This document shows, in pieces, positions 10,055 through 20,850 of a DNA stretch of 64,000 nt. The position numbers and the translations under genes were made by a program. Position 1 is the first letter of the stretch. Each line of letters starts with the position of its first letter. This stretch comes from Gautieria morchelliformis (Eukaryota > Basidiomycota > Agaricomycetes > Gomphales > Gomphaceae): contig WHVA01000120.1 in assembly GCA_015179125.1 (NCBI GenBank), positions 186,001-250,000 on the forward strand, written 5' to 3'. Under the pieces are notes generated by a model. It was not told the DNA's origin. It saw only the letters and a program-made list of their open reading frames with translations, and made no database searches.

Positions 10055-10852
10055 CTAAAAAATCTGGAAATCTTGGAGCTGTGGAAAGTTTCCGGTTGAG
10101 CTCGCTGCGTGCGACGACGGCGACAGTGGTTGATGCGACACGGCATTGCTGGAGAGGGTCACGTGAACAGTTGAGACGTGGCTCGAGACGCTGGATGTGG
10201 TTCCAACAGGTAGGAAAGGTTTCCATAGCTCACCCACAGTCATGTTTTGCAGCTAAGTAAGAATTATGTGTAGTATTATCCATAGTACTGGTCCTCTCTG
10301 CAAAACATACCTACTTAGCTTCTGCAACCCGGCTGGTTACCCTAGCTAAGATGGTATGACTAACCGGGCACTACAGGTGTAAAAATAAGGCTTCTTGACT
10401 CCACAATCTCAAATCCGCATGTCCAAGGCCACCAAAGACTGCGAAGGCCGCCATCATGGTTGCAGATCATTCAGAGGATTCAGATGATGCGTACATACTT
10501 TCCATTAGGGAGCACACTTCCCTTGCAGCTGAAGGAGAGAATGGTGCTTCTAGACAGCTTTCAGTACCAGTGCTTAGAGATAGTAGTATTGCATGGCATT
10601 CCACAGCCATCCTAGTTCACTTTGAAAAATTATGTCCAAGTTTGGAAAGGCACCATAAAAAGAGAGGCTATTTAATCTGATTCACCAAAGTGCTGTCTCA
10701 ACTAAGGAAAAAATAAATTTTTCACCAAATCAAAGATTTGGCGCATCACATGACATAAGTGCCCGCTTACATAAAGGTGCCACATTTAAGTGACTTCTAT
10801 CTTAGACGTCAAGGGATAGGTCTTCGAATGCCCAAAAAGTGGGAGTGGTGTC

Positions 10853-11206
10853 TGTAAGAGTTGTTATAAATATATTTATCTATACCAGTATTTCTCAGTA
10901 AATGCTCGAGTGCAAAATACTGGTATATGGTTACCTATACGAGTATTTCTATACAAGCGTATAAGTAAGAATGAATGTAAGAAATATACTGAATGTCTTA
11001 CCTCAGTAAATGCTCGAGTGCAAAATACTGAGGAAGAAAGACTTCTAACTACCTACTTTATAGTCTAAGAGAACAATGGGAATAAACTACAATAGGGATG
11101 TTGGACAATGGAAAATGTAGAACAATGAGACTGCGCATATGTTTGTCACAATGGGGTGACACGGGGTGATGTGGTTTGCTCCTGGCTTACATGTTCACCT
11201 CCTACA
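10853..11206 (-). repeat. 3' LTR of copia 1, with twin hairpin cores
   Basis: The 354-bp LTR begins TGTAGGAGG and ends CTCTTACA on the minus strand, after a polypurine tract (GAGGGGGAGTG). It contains two copies of the core CAGTAAATGCTCGAGTGCAA (near 10896 and 11003). Each core is enclosed by a different perfect inverted repeat: TACCAGTATTT/AAATACTGGTA (10883-10925) and CCTCAGTA/TACTGAGG (11001-11033). Confidence 0.8.
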
Positions 11207-11384
11207 CTCCCCCTCAAACCGTAGTCAACACGAGTTCAACTGCAAAATGTTTTACTTTCCCAGATGGCAACACTTTGGTAAGCGTGTCTGCTACCATGTT
11301 GTCGGTCAGGCAATAAACCAATCGAATCGCACCTTTCTCAACGTCCACTGGATAAAATGATATTGTACATCAATGTGCTTGGTT

Positions 11385-13402
11385 CTAGCGTGGTATTAAT
11401 GATCTTTGGCAAGCGCGATGGCAGGATTGATTGTCAGAAAACAACATTGTGGGTAACAATTTTTTGTCGAAAAGTTGTTCGATCAGTGACCGAAGCCATA
11501 GGGCCTCTTTCGCGGCGTGAGCAGCAGCTACGTATTCGCTTTCGGTCATGGATAAGGACACAATCGACTGACACTTTGCACTCCAGGATACAGCTCCGCC
11601 GTTGATGATGAACACATATCCGGAAATTGCATGTCTATCTTCGGCCGTACTACCATTGCCATCAGTGTATCTGATCAGTTCATTTTTTGTATGACCGTAA
11701 GTCAACCATAAGTTCATAGAGCCCTTCAGGTACTGAAAAATTCGTTTAACTGCACTCCAGTGACCGGGGCCAAACTTGGTTGAATATCTGGATACGGCTT
11801 GTACGGTGAAGGCGATATCAGGGTGGGTTCCGAGGGCGGCATACATGAGTGATCCAACAGCCTCCCTATAAGGTATGTCTCACATTTCTGCCCATTCAGC
11901 CATGGTCTTAGGGATTGGCGACATGGAGAGAAATAGGCCACGGTCCATCGGCATGGATACAGGTTTGAGGTCCTCGAAATTATACCTACGTATAATTGAC
12001 TCCACGTAGGACCGTTCAGAAAGATGTATGGTTTGTCTCTCTCTGTCTTGTTTGATTTCGATGCCTAATAGCCAATGCAGTTCGCTGAGGTCAGTGATCT
12101 CAACATGCTTCGATATTCCGGTTTTGAATTGCTTTACCGCCATCTCCGACGTTGCAGCAATAGTGCAATCGTCAACATGTACCAAGACGATCTTGAGTGA
12201 ATTGTTTGTGTATCGAAAGAAGACGGCCTGATCTACGTCGCAGTAGCAGATGAGTAACTTGGTGAGCATAATGTCGACAAGTTTTTGGTACCGACAACGG
12301 CCAGACTGCTTTAACCCATACGACGTCTTTTGCAGGAGACAGACTTTTCCCGAGGAGCTTGGCGCAGGATACCCTGGCGGTTGAGACATATATATAGTTT
12401 CTTTGTAGGTGAGTTCTCCGTTTAGGTACGCGCCCTTAATATCGATCTGATGAAGCTCCATGTTGTTTGCAGCCGCCAAGGCCAGTACCGTCCGAATCAA
12501 AGCCAGTTTTGCTATGGGGGCAAATGTGTCGAAATAATCGACGCCAGGTACCTGTGAGAAGCCTTGCGCAACACGGCGAGCTTTGTATCTGACAATGTTT
12601 CCCGCAGTGTCCTTCTTTTCTCTGAAAACCCATTTTGACCTGACAATGTTTGCGCCACTTGGGGCTTCGGTGAGTCTCCAGGTCCCGGCATCACGGAGTG
12701 CCGCTAACTCTTCATGAATGGCGGTCTCCCATAGGTGCCAGTCAGAGCGTCGCCTTGCCTCTGCCAGGGATCAAGGTTCGATCACTTCGACCTCGCTTGT
12801 CTCTGCTACCAGTACATACCCATCCACTTCATCAGCGATAAGCATCCAATCAGCGGTTCCTTCCCCTTCCAGTAAATCTTTTTCTGTGATGGAGGGCATC
12901 TGGACTCCTGTTGGAATGACAGGATCTGATGATCGGTGAGAGGACATTCAATGCCCTTCGAGAATGTCTCTTATGCGCTGATTGGGCTTTCGCAGACGTT
13001 TGGCAGGTGCCTCGGCATCGGAGTCGGACTGGGGTTTGCTGGTGTGGGGCATAGATGGGGCAATGGGTAAGGGTGCATTGGAGGAGGGGGTTTTGTTTGC
13101 TGGTGCGTTAGTTTCTGTCTCGATTATTTGCCAATTCTCCCCCTCGAGGTGAGAAGCTGACGCAGAGCTGTTGTCAAAGTGAATGTTGCATTCCACAGTG
13201 ACAGATTTCTTCTCCCGCCAGTAAATTCGGAAACCTTTACTCTGTTCATCAACCCCTATCCAGCGGCCTTCAGATACTTGACCGCCGAGCTTGTCGCCCC
13301 CTTCAGTGTGTACCCACACTCTTTTCCCCCATTCACGAACGTGGTTAAGGTTCGGTTTATCTCCAAAAGCAGCTTCATGTGGAGTCTTGCCATCGACTGC
13401 CT
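11385..13402 (-). pseudogene. Copia 1 reverse transcriptase and RNase H
   Basis: From upstream to downstream on this strand: the integrase tail (VDGKTPHEAAFG, VSEGRWIGVDEQ) near 13400-13180; RT with DIKGAYLNGEL, KTSYGLKQSG and the active site VHVDDCTIAAT (about 12160); a TGA-type stop between AEWAEM and DIPYREAVGSLMYAALG (about 11878); then RNase H with GYVFIINGGAVSWSAKCQ and SLSMTESEYVAAAHAAKEA (about 11600-11500). The end is frameshifted after FSDNQS. The family makes the cDNA copy in virus-like particles. This copy is decayed. Confidence 0.88.
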
Positions 13403-13405
13403 TAG

Positions 13406-13946
13406 GAGCATAATCATAATGGTTATGTAATACAGCATATATGAGTATATAATATATACTATAAGAGTATTAATAACAACATATAGGAATATACAGTAGT
13501 ATTTATAAGGAGAATAATAGATGTTATTAGATGATTCTGTATATATTTAAACATCTCGAAGATATATATACATATGAGAGAGTATTAGACTACAAGATAG
13601 AGTAACAGATACTTGGAGAGATACTTGTAACAGATATGAGTAGGAGTATTAGTATGACTAGTTATAATGAGAGAGTATTAGACTACCATATGGAGTAATA
13701 GTAGTTGTCTAGATATTTGTAATATATATGAATAGTTATAATGATATAGTGTGTATTAAAAGTGGGTAGAAAAAATAAGAAGAGGCGTTCTCGTCGGCGG
13801 AGCGGCCACTCGGGGAGGGACAAAAGTAAATTTATTTATATCCCAACAATAAGATTGCCATGTATTTTCACCCTCTTCTTTTCTATAATCTGAGAATAAA
13901 ATGGGTGAATCTACATATAGTAAAAAGTTGCGAGCACCCGCCTTAG
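13406..13946. mobile_element. AT-rich insertion in copia 1 integrase
   Basis: The integrase reading frame is interrupted between TTTKA and VDGKTPHEA, and both junctions carry GCCTTAG (13399-13405 and 13940-13946), a 5-7 bp target duplication. The first 310 bp (from TGTAATACAGCATATATG) recur at 26172-26437. On the minus strand the interior reads TGTTGGGATATAAATAAA, which looks like the start of an LTR, so the common part may be an LTR with extra sequence on one side. Confidence 0.65.
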
Positions 13947-13953
13947 TCGTGGT

Positions 13954-14881
13954 ATGGTTCATCAGCCAGACAACATGCTGAGCCGCCTCGCCCCACAGGA
14001 ACCTCGGAAGCCCACTCGCGTGGAGCAGCGCTCGTACACGCTCAACGATCGTGCGGTTTCAGCGTTTGGTAACGCTGTTTTGCTGGGGAGTGTCATGTAC
14101 CCTAAGTTTCAGTGTGGTACCTTTGGACTTCAGATAAGAAGTAAACTCCTTTCCCAGGGATTCACCACCTCAGTCAGAGTGTAATGTCTTAATGTGAGTA
14201 TTGAGTTGCGTGCTAACCCAAGTATCATATTCTTTGTAGGCTCTGAGTGCTTTGTCCTTGGTGCGTAGAAGATACAGGTGAGTGAGTCGGGACATATCGT
14301 CTGTGAAGGTAATATAATAACGTTTCCCAGCCTTTGTGCTGACAGGAGCGGGTCCCCATAGATCACTGTGGGCTTCTTGTCCAAAAGCAGTGGCTCTCGT
14401 GCCATCCCTGATCTTCAGAAGCGGTTTCCGTGTGGCTTTTGCGTATATGCAGGATTCACAGAAGAATGGCTCCCCTGATGGTAATGTTTCAAGCTTTACT
14501 CCAGTTACAAAACCCTTGGTAACTAATCTCCTGGCTATTTCAGGAGAAATATGACCCATTCGGCGATGGAATTGGTCCAGGGTAAGCACTTCCTCGGCTG
14601 AGTTTGCTATGTCCTGCTCATGTGAAACGCGGTAGAGGCCGTGTCCAATTTTCAGGACCGTGCCAACAAGCTGATCGTTTCGATCCCATATTACACATTT
14701 GCCATCTGCAAATGATACGGCGAAACCAGCATCATCGAGCCGTCCGATAGATACAAGTGTATACCCGACATCAGGTGAGTACAAAACCTCAATTAGATTA
14801 AGCTGAGATGTCGTAGCTCCATTAGGTACGTTGATTCTCATCTCATCCGTCCTGACTGCATTGAAATTCTTTCTGTTTGCA
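13954..14881 (-). pseudogene. Copia 1 GAG-pre-integrase and integrase
   Basis: The zinc-binding pre-integrase domain is visible as FHRRMGHIS (HH part, about 14560) and CESCIYAKATRKP (CC part, about 14440). The integrase core follows with HSDLWGPAPV (first Asp) and TFTDDMSRLTHLY. The frame is disturbed near 14190 and continues as TIVERVRALLHASGLPRFLW to the insertion junction near 13950. Upstream, VLYSPDVGYTLVSIGRL is the protease/linker end. Confidence 0.87.
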
Positions 14882-15069
14882 GCTCAGAAGGATTTTGATC
14901 GTATGGGGGTATAACCTGTCACTGCATCTCAGTATGGTGTTATGTGTCTTGTGCATCCGGAGTCGTAGACTTCGGTTTGAGGTAAGTTTTCCGCCGCGCT
15001 GTTGACCTCTGCGCATACTGCATGCACATCCTCCTGGTCAATGCTGACAAGTGAACAGGTATCACTTTC

Positions 15070-15475
15070 ATCAGCTATGGCAACTCCTCAGTTTCACAGT
15101 CATTTTCTGAGTCATCGCTGACTTTGGAAAACCAGTCGTTTGCACAATCATCATCCGAGTCGGACTTGCAGTTCGACAGCAGTTGGGGTAGCTCATCGTC
15201 CAAGTCGTAATCGGCAAAGATGGCAGCACCTTCTTCGTCATCGGATTCTGCAGCATTTGCAGAGCCTTCCCCTTTAGGTGAGTCTCATTTCTTGTCCCCT
15301 TGCGTTTTGTCAGGTTTAGGACACTTGTTCTTATTGTGTCCTTTGTCTCCGCAATTCCAGCAAGTCCCTTTGGGTTTACGCTCGGGGCTTTTTCCCTTTC
15401 CCTTTCCAGATACGAACATAGCTTCGTCCCTTTCTTCAGCTTTTCCACTAGCGTGTTTGTGATGGGTTTGTGACA
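15070..15475 (-). pseudogene. Copia 1 Gag end with zinc knuckle
   Basis: The minus-strand frame has a basic stretch, then the knuckle CWNCGDKGHNKNKC (CX2CX4HX4C, near 15360-15320), a stop after DKTQGDKK, and an acidic tail rich in Asp and Glu. The N-terminal Gag part is missing because the element is cut off at about 15475. Confidence 0.75.
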
Positions 15476-15632
15476 GTTAGACGCTGGTACAGCAATGGTG
15501 TATACGCTGTGTGACAGTGTGACATGCAAAAGTCGTAGCATGTGTGTGACTTGCAACGTCCAAATAAGGAAGGTTGTCCACAGTGGTCCATAGAGTCGGG
15601 ATGATGTTGTTACAGTATATCAGCATGTTGAA

Positions 15633-16247
15633 GTGATGAATGTTGGACTGCAAAGCTTTGGATATATATTCATAACACTTTCCTCCTCCGACTCCCTCTC
15701 AATTCCGCTCACATCCAACACAATTTCCACACCTCCATTTACTGCATTGATCAACTCCGGTTCAACTCATTGTTTCCTTGATTCCGATTTTGTTCTCAAG
15801 CACAGGCTTTCAACCTGCAATATTCTGACTATTCCACTCCATCTGTTCAATGGGTCATCCAACATGGCAATCTCGCAAGTTGTGGACCTGTCCATCCATT
15901 TTGCTACTGGGGACACCCATGAAGTTACATTTTACATTACTCTGCTAGACGCTAGCTGTTCCGTTGTACTAGGACAGAATTGGCTCACCCGATATACTCC
16001 GCCGATTAACTGGGCATTGGGTCAAATACAGTTCCATACTTCAGATCAACTCCCATCTATTCTGACATCATCCGCAAATATGGCTAAAGCCTGTTCTGCA
16101 ACTCCGCTCACGGATTCAGTTCCACACTCTGGTCCCTCATTAGCAACTCCGTCCCTCCCTCCCTTGAATTGCTCTTGTTTCTGCCACCTCTTTTCACATG
16201 TTGCAACAACAAGAAGATTCAACTGTTTTTCAGCTTCACCTCTCTGA
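15633..16247 (+). pseudogene. Gypsy 1 aspartic protease region
   Basis: The protease is recognisable from ALINSGSTHCFLD, where family members have D-S-G; the catalytic Asp is Asn here. It continues with VVLGQNWLTRYTPPINW, typical of gypsy proteases. The frame ends in a serine/proline-rich linker and does not connect to the RT without a frameshift. Confidence 0.8.
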
Positions 16248-16386
16248 TTCGGCTTCAGTCAAGGCTCGTTGCACCTCGACTTCCGCTCAGGTCAACATGA
16301 GCTGAGTTCTGGAAGAATATCACAACTTCCTGGACATGTTCAACAAGGCCAAAGCTGATAGACCTGCTGATCATTGACCTTATGAC

Positions 16387-17690
16387 TTGAAGATAGATTT
16401 GGAAGAAGGAGCATCCCCACCCCTTGGACTGATCTACTCCCTTTCACAGAGTGAACTCCAGTCTCTCCGCAAGTTCGTCGATGAACACCTCAACATGGGC
16501 TTCATCCGCCCTTGGTTGTCTCTGCACGGCGCTCTGGTCCTTTTCGTCAAAAAGAAGGATGGATCTCTCTGCCTCTGCATTGATTTCAGCGGACTTAATG
16601 CCCTTACCAAGAAGGGCAAATATCCACTTCCACACATTTCCAACCTCCTTGATACTCCCCGCAGAGTAAAGATCTACACCAAAATTGACATCTGGCAGAC
16701 TTATCACCTTGTCTGCATTGGAGAAGGTGACAAATGGAAAACCACCTTCTGCACTCGCTATGGTTCTTTCAAGTGGGTTGTCATGCCTTTTGGTCTAACC
16801 AATGCTCCCACCGCTTTTCAGTGTTTCATGAACGATGTATTCTCCGACCTCCTCGATGTATGCATTCTAGTCTATATTGATGACATCCTCATCTATTCCA
16901 ATACACTGGAACAACATGGGGAACATGTCCATGAAGTACTCCACCATCTCCGCAAACACTACCCCTACGCAAAAGCAGAGAAATGCGAATGGCATCATGA
17001 CACGGTCAAATACCGAGGCTATATCCTCCCTTCAACAGGTCTCACCATGGCAGAGGACAAGGTCAAGGCAATTCAAGATGGCCAGAACCACGATGTGTTG
17101 AGGATGTGCAGTCTTTCGTGGGCTTTGCCAACTTTACCGATGTTTCATTTATAACTTTTCCAACATTACTGTTCTGCTCACACGTCTCACCAGGAAGGGT
17201 TCTCCATGGAATTTCATTCCAGAATGCCGCTCTGCATTTGAAACCCTCAAGGCAGCCTTCACTATGGCTCCTATCCTCAGTTTCTGGATTCCTGATGCCC
17301 AACTTGTACTCAAAACTGACGCTTCTGACTATGCGCTAGCTGCCATTCTTTTGATCATCTCACCCAACGACGGAGAAATTCATCCAATCGCTTTTCATTC
17401 CCACACCTTTTCTGCCTTAGAACTCAACTATGATGTCCACAATAAGGAACTACTCGTGATCTTCGAAGCCTTCAAAATATGGTGACACGACCTCAAAGGT
17501 CCAACTTATCCAATCAATGTTGTCACAGATCATAACAACCTTGAGTATTTCGCAACTACTAAGATTTTGACTCACCATCAAGTCCACTGGTCTGAATATC
17601 TCTCACAGTTCAACATGGTGATCTGTTTCCACCCCAGAAAGCTCGGAGCAAAGTGTCAAGATTGGTTTTTAGGTGTTAATATCGTGTATT
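16387..17690 (+). pseudogene. Gypsy 1 reverse transcriptase and RNase H
   Basis: RT motifs in order are SQSELQSLRKFVDEHL, FVKKKDGSLCLCIDF, YPLPHISNLLD, VVMPFGLTNAPTAFQ and LVYIDDILIYS (about 16870). A frameshift near 17105 leads into the connection domain (SFVGFANF) and RNase H with LKTDASDYALAAIL, FHSHTFSALELNYDVHNKEL and TDHNNLEYF. An in-frame TGA lies at about 17483. The solo LTR interrupts the frame after KLGAK. Confidence 0.9.
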
Positions 17691-18860
17691 AGTGAACACA
17701 GCAAATGCCTGAATAACTTGTGTGAATAAGTATGCCGTTCGGTGAATAGGTGAACCAATAAATGCTCACAAGATAACAGGGCTGCCCGAGCGGAGCTCAC
17801 CCTATCTACAGTCGTAGTGAAATAGCCCGTGGCACTTGACGATGTAACGTACAAGGTGTCACGGAAGGGTTGTCTAAGTAGCGACAATCCCTTCACCGGC
17901 CAAGGTAACAAAGATGAAGTATGAGAACTCACCAGTGATGCCTAAGTCCTCTTCTGGTCGAAGATAGAAATCTCCAGGAGAAGGCTCAAGACGATGATCA
18001 CAGCGAGGTCAAGTTTGCACAAGATGGATGACGTATGATAATTGAACTGGAGAATATACATGCGAATGTAAACTACTTATATCGAATGCTCGTAAGGTAT
18101 CAGCGAATAGGAAAGAGGCCGTCGTGAGTCAGGGTTGGATAGGGGTGCGCAGTCATGATACTAAGTAGATGGAATAAACATACAATAGAGTGAGGGAAGA
18201 GTGTGAACATGAAATGATGGAGAGTAAAGGTGGCGAAGGCACTTATGTGTCTTGGGACCCGCATACATGCTACCCTGCATGGACTCTTCGTCTACTGGGT
18301 TGATCCCACACGACCTATGGAAGGGACGTCCTGCGAACAGACTTTGGCCATACAAACACCCAAAGGGGTTGGATTAAGAAGATGATGGGGTTAGTGATGA
18401 ATCATCATGCCGGGTAAATGGTATCGATCATATTTGATGGCGTGCCTGCTGGCGAAATGTGCGAGCAGCGAACAGCGGTTCGGAGAAATGCAAGGAAGGG
18501 TGAACGGAGATGACATAGGGGAGAAGTGGTTGAAGTGGAGGGCGAAGCTGAGTGAACACGGGGGAGGAGTGGCAAAAGGGGAAATGGGGATAACAAGGGC
18601 CAGGAAATACACAAGTCATGACAGTCCGATCATAGGAATACCATCGAAAGAGGGTTGAGCAGGGAGGTGATAGGCCCAGCGATGACTGCCAAGTCAGTCC
18701 AAAGATGTCGATCGTGCTTTGACGGCGTGGCAATGGTAAATGGCACGAACAGCGAAGATCAGTTGCCGAACACGGCAAGGGCGATCGGAATGAACATGGA
18801 GGTGGAGTGAGAAATAGGAGAACAGAGCATCTGAGTATGGGAAATAAAAGTGTCATGACA
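17654..18860 (+). mobile_element. Solo LTR, family A, with TSD CAAAG
   Basis: The 1207-bp unit starts TGTCAAGATTGG and ends GTGTCATGACA. It is flanked by perfect CAAAG duplications (17649-17653 and 18861-18865) and interrupts the gypsy 1 pol frame, which rejoins cleanly as GAK/PDALTRHWD. No internal retrotransposon sequence is present, so it arose by LTR-LTR recombination. Fragments of the same family lie at 22583-23697, 48483-49105 and 49106-50366. Confidence 0.92.
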
Positions 18861-19215
18861 CAAAGCCCGACGCACTCACTAGACATTGGGACCTCTGCCC
18901 AAAAGAGGGAAGTAGCAACTATGCCAGCGTCAACCCACACAACTTCCACCTGGTATTCTCGACCGGGCAGCTGGCATCATCCCTGCATGCCATGGCATTG
19001 CAGTTCCCGTTACTCCGTGCGTCTATCATCAGGGACACTGAGTCTCTCCATTCTGACATCCATTCCACACTCTGTTCTGACCCCATCTCCGCAACCCACC
19101 TCGATAACCCAACTAGTCCTGGATGGTCCCTTGATTTCAATGGATTCCTCCACTACAAGTCCCGAATATACATTCCGGATATCAATGATGTAGAGGACAG
19201 GAATTATAGGCAGTA
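18861..19215 (+). pseudogene. Gypsy 1 start of integrase region
   Basis: After the solo LTR the frame PDALTRHWD continues the RNase H tail, followed by SLHAMALQFPLLRASI and FLHYKSRIYIPD, which is the typical stretch just before the integrase zinc finger. The rest of the integrase is missing. Confidence 0.8.
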
Positions 19216-19365
19216 GGTTCGGACTTGATACTCAAAAGAATAGACTAGAAATTAATTCACTCTCTCAGTGAATTTGGTTGTCACTGAGAGAGGGGGAAAT
19301 GTGTCTCACTGTGCATATACTACCACCCAGCCCTTTAGCCATGGCAGCCCGCATCGAAATGATTA

Positions 19366-20850
19366 TGTAAGGGTGCCGGTGGTGAAAGGAAGAAAAACAA
19401 ATCGAAATAGAAATACAAATCTTTGATAGAAAATTTCAGAGAAGTTCTGAACAATAGAGTGATCATAGTAGAACAGTTTGAAAAGAAATTGGAAGAAAAT
19501 ACGGAGGGTGGAATTTATTTGGCTTGATTTTGGTGCAGGAGCATAAATGCACCCAACACGCCCCCTCAAGCCTAATATATTCCAAGCTTCTCATTCAGGA
19601 TATTCACTCTAGGACTAGGAAGTCCTTTAGTGAGAATATCTGCCAACATTTGTTCAGTTGGCAAATAAACGAGCTTGGCTTCTTGATTTTTGATTATATC
19701 TCGAAGGAAATATAATCTGATGTCGAAATGCTTGGTTCTCGTGTGTTGTTGAGTGCCATACGTGATTGCAATGGCTGAGTGATTGTCTGAATAAACTTGG
19801 ATGGGTTTGTTCAGTGGTTGGAATATTTCAGAAGTAAAATGGTGCATCCAGAGAGCCTCTTTACCCGCATGTGTCAGGGCAACGAATTCGGCTTCAGTTG
19901 ATGAGAGGGCTACTATCGATTGTTTCTGGCAACTCCATGAAACAGTGCCCCCATCAATCTGAAATAAGTATGCTGAATACGAACGCCTATGACTCTGTGA
20001 ACCCCAATCCGCATCTGAATACCCCATCAAGCCGTCTCGATTTCTTCCAAGTGTGAGCTTGTAATGCTTCGTGCCTTTCAAATATTTGAAGACACGTTTG
20101 ACTACATTCCAATGTGTGCCACCTGGACTTTCGAGGAATTGTGAGAGCAATGACACCACAAATGCAATGTCAGGTCGAGTGGCTACAGCTGCCCACATCA
20201 ATTATCCTATGGCTTGCCTGTATGGAAACTTCGACATGGCTTTCTTGCCTCTCTCTGTAGAAGGACATTGGTCTTTTGATAATTTAACGGCTGGATCAAG
20301 AGGCCTAGCATAAGTCTTCGCATCTTCAAGATTGAATTTTTTGATGATCTTCTCGATGTACGCAGGGTGTGAAATTGCAATGGTTTTCTTCTGCCAGTCC
20401 CTTTCTATTTTGAGGTTCAATAGCCAATGAATCTCGCCTAGATCTTTCATACTGAAGACCTGAGCAAGATCTCTTTTGACTTCGTCCAGGACTGACTGGT
20501 CCTCAGCTGTGATGGTGAGGTCATCCGCAGCTGTTGCAATGATCACATGCCCCTTTCCACCACGTCTATAAAATACAGCCCCATCTGTGGCTGATGTAGT
20601 GAATCCTAACTTGTGGAATTCACCACTTAGACGTTTGTACCATTCCCTTCCAGATTGTTTGAGGCCGTAGAGTGCTTTCTTCAAAAGTAGCACTTCGTCT
20701 TTGTCTCCGGACTCATATCCATACGGCTGCTTCATGTAAATAGGTTCAGGCAGTGTATCATTGAGGTATGCATAGTCCACGTCCATTTGATGAATAGGCC
20801 AGTCGTTCCTAGCAGCAATGGCGCATATGATCCGTAGGGAGGATAACCGA
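19366..20850 (-). mobile_element. Copia-like retrotransposon 2 (3' end only)
   Basis: A short 193-bp LTR (19366-19558, plus-strand view TGTAAGGGTGCC...CACCCAACA) is followed on the minus strand by the polypurine tract CTTGAGGGGG and by RNase H and RT. The element is cut off at about 20850 by the half TIR element. Its 5' two thirds are gone. Confidence 0.87.
19572..20830 (-). pseudogene. Copia 2 reverse transcriptase and RNase H
   Basis: RT part: DVDYAYLNDTLPEPIYM, KKALYGLKQSGREWY, and IIATAADDLTITAED, where the usual YVDD is changed to TAADD, an altered catalytic box. A stop interrupts the frame between YRQAIG and LMWAAVATRPDI at about 20201. RNase H follows with GYSDADWGSQSHRRS, GGTVSWSCQKQ, ALSSTEAEFVALTHAGKEA and KHFDIRLYFLRD, to the natural end near 19572. 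Confidence 0.9.

Larger units (their letters stand above)
7445..10380. mobile_element. Inner 2.9 kb long-TIR element with 5S-like ends
   Basis: The ends begin ACACCTGTAGTGCCC and are inverted relative to each other over roughly 330 bp (7445-7760 against 10055-10380). Both sides carry AAAAAT (7439-7444 and 10381-10386), a possible target duplication but in AT-rich sequence. A third, half copy lies at about 20850-21316. Inside are a tandem duplication (7975-8290), a palindromic element (8576-9398), and no transposase I recognise. It is inserted in the outer TIR element. Confidence 0.8.
6897..10802. mobile_element. Outer TIR DNA element with TA target duplication
   Basis: The ends form about 40-bp imperfect inverted repeats beginning AGATAGAAGTC (6897-6934 and complement of 10765-10802). 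TA dinucleotides flank both sides (6895-6896 and 10803-10804). The paralogous right arm has a single TA at 28498-28499 and no element, so this is a real insertion with a TA duplication, as in Tc1/mariner-type elements. Without the nested inner element only about 970 bp remain (6897-7444 and 10381-10802), AT-rich and without a recognisable transposase, so it is a non-autonomous element. Confidence 0.82.
10853..15475 (-). mobile_element. Copia-like retrotransposon 1 (5'-truncated)
   Basis: On the minus strand the order is zinc-knuckle Gag end, GAG-pre-integrase, integrase, RT, RNase H and a 3' LTR (10853-11206). The left boundary follows GGTGTC, exactly where homology with the right duplication arm stops (28450-28455), so the LTR end is well placed. 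The 5' LTR and most of Gag are missing; beyond about 15475 the sequence changes to a gypsy element on the other strand. Several stops and frameshifts make it inactive, and a 0.54 kb insertion splits the integrase. Confidence 0.88.
15480..19365 (+). mobile_element. Gypsy-like retrotransposon 1 (no LTRs found)
   Basis: The order protease, RT, RNase H, start of integrase defines Ty3/gypsy. The pol gene is cut at 17654 by a solo LTR, and its reading resumes at 18861. Stop codons and frameshifts occur throughout. Downstream of the integrase fragment a 12-bp perfect inverted repeat (CTCTCTCAGTGA / TCACTGAGAGAG, about 19260-19292) forms a strong hairpin next to a purine tract GAGAGAGGGGG, which may be the polypurine tract. 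I saw no clear LTR. Confidence 0.82.
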
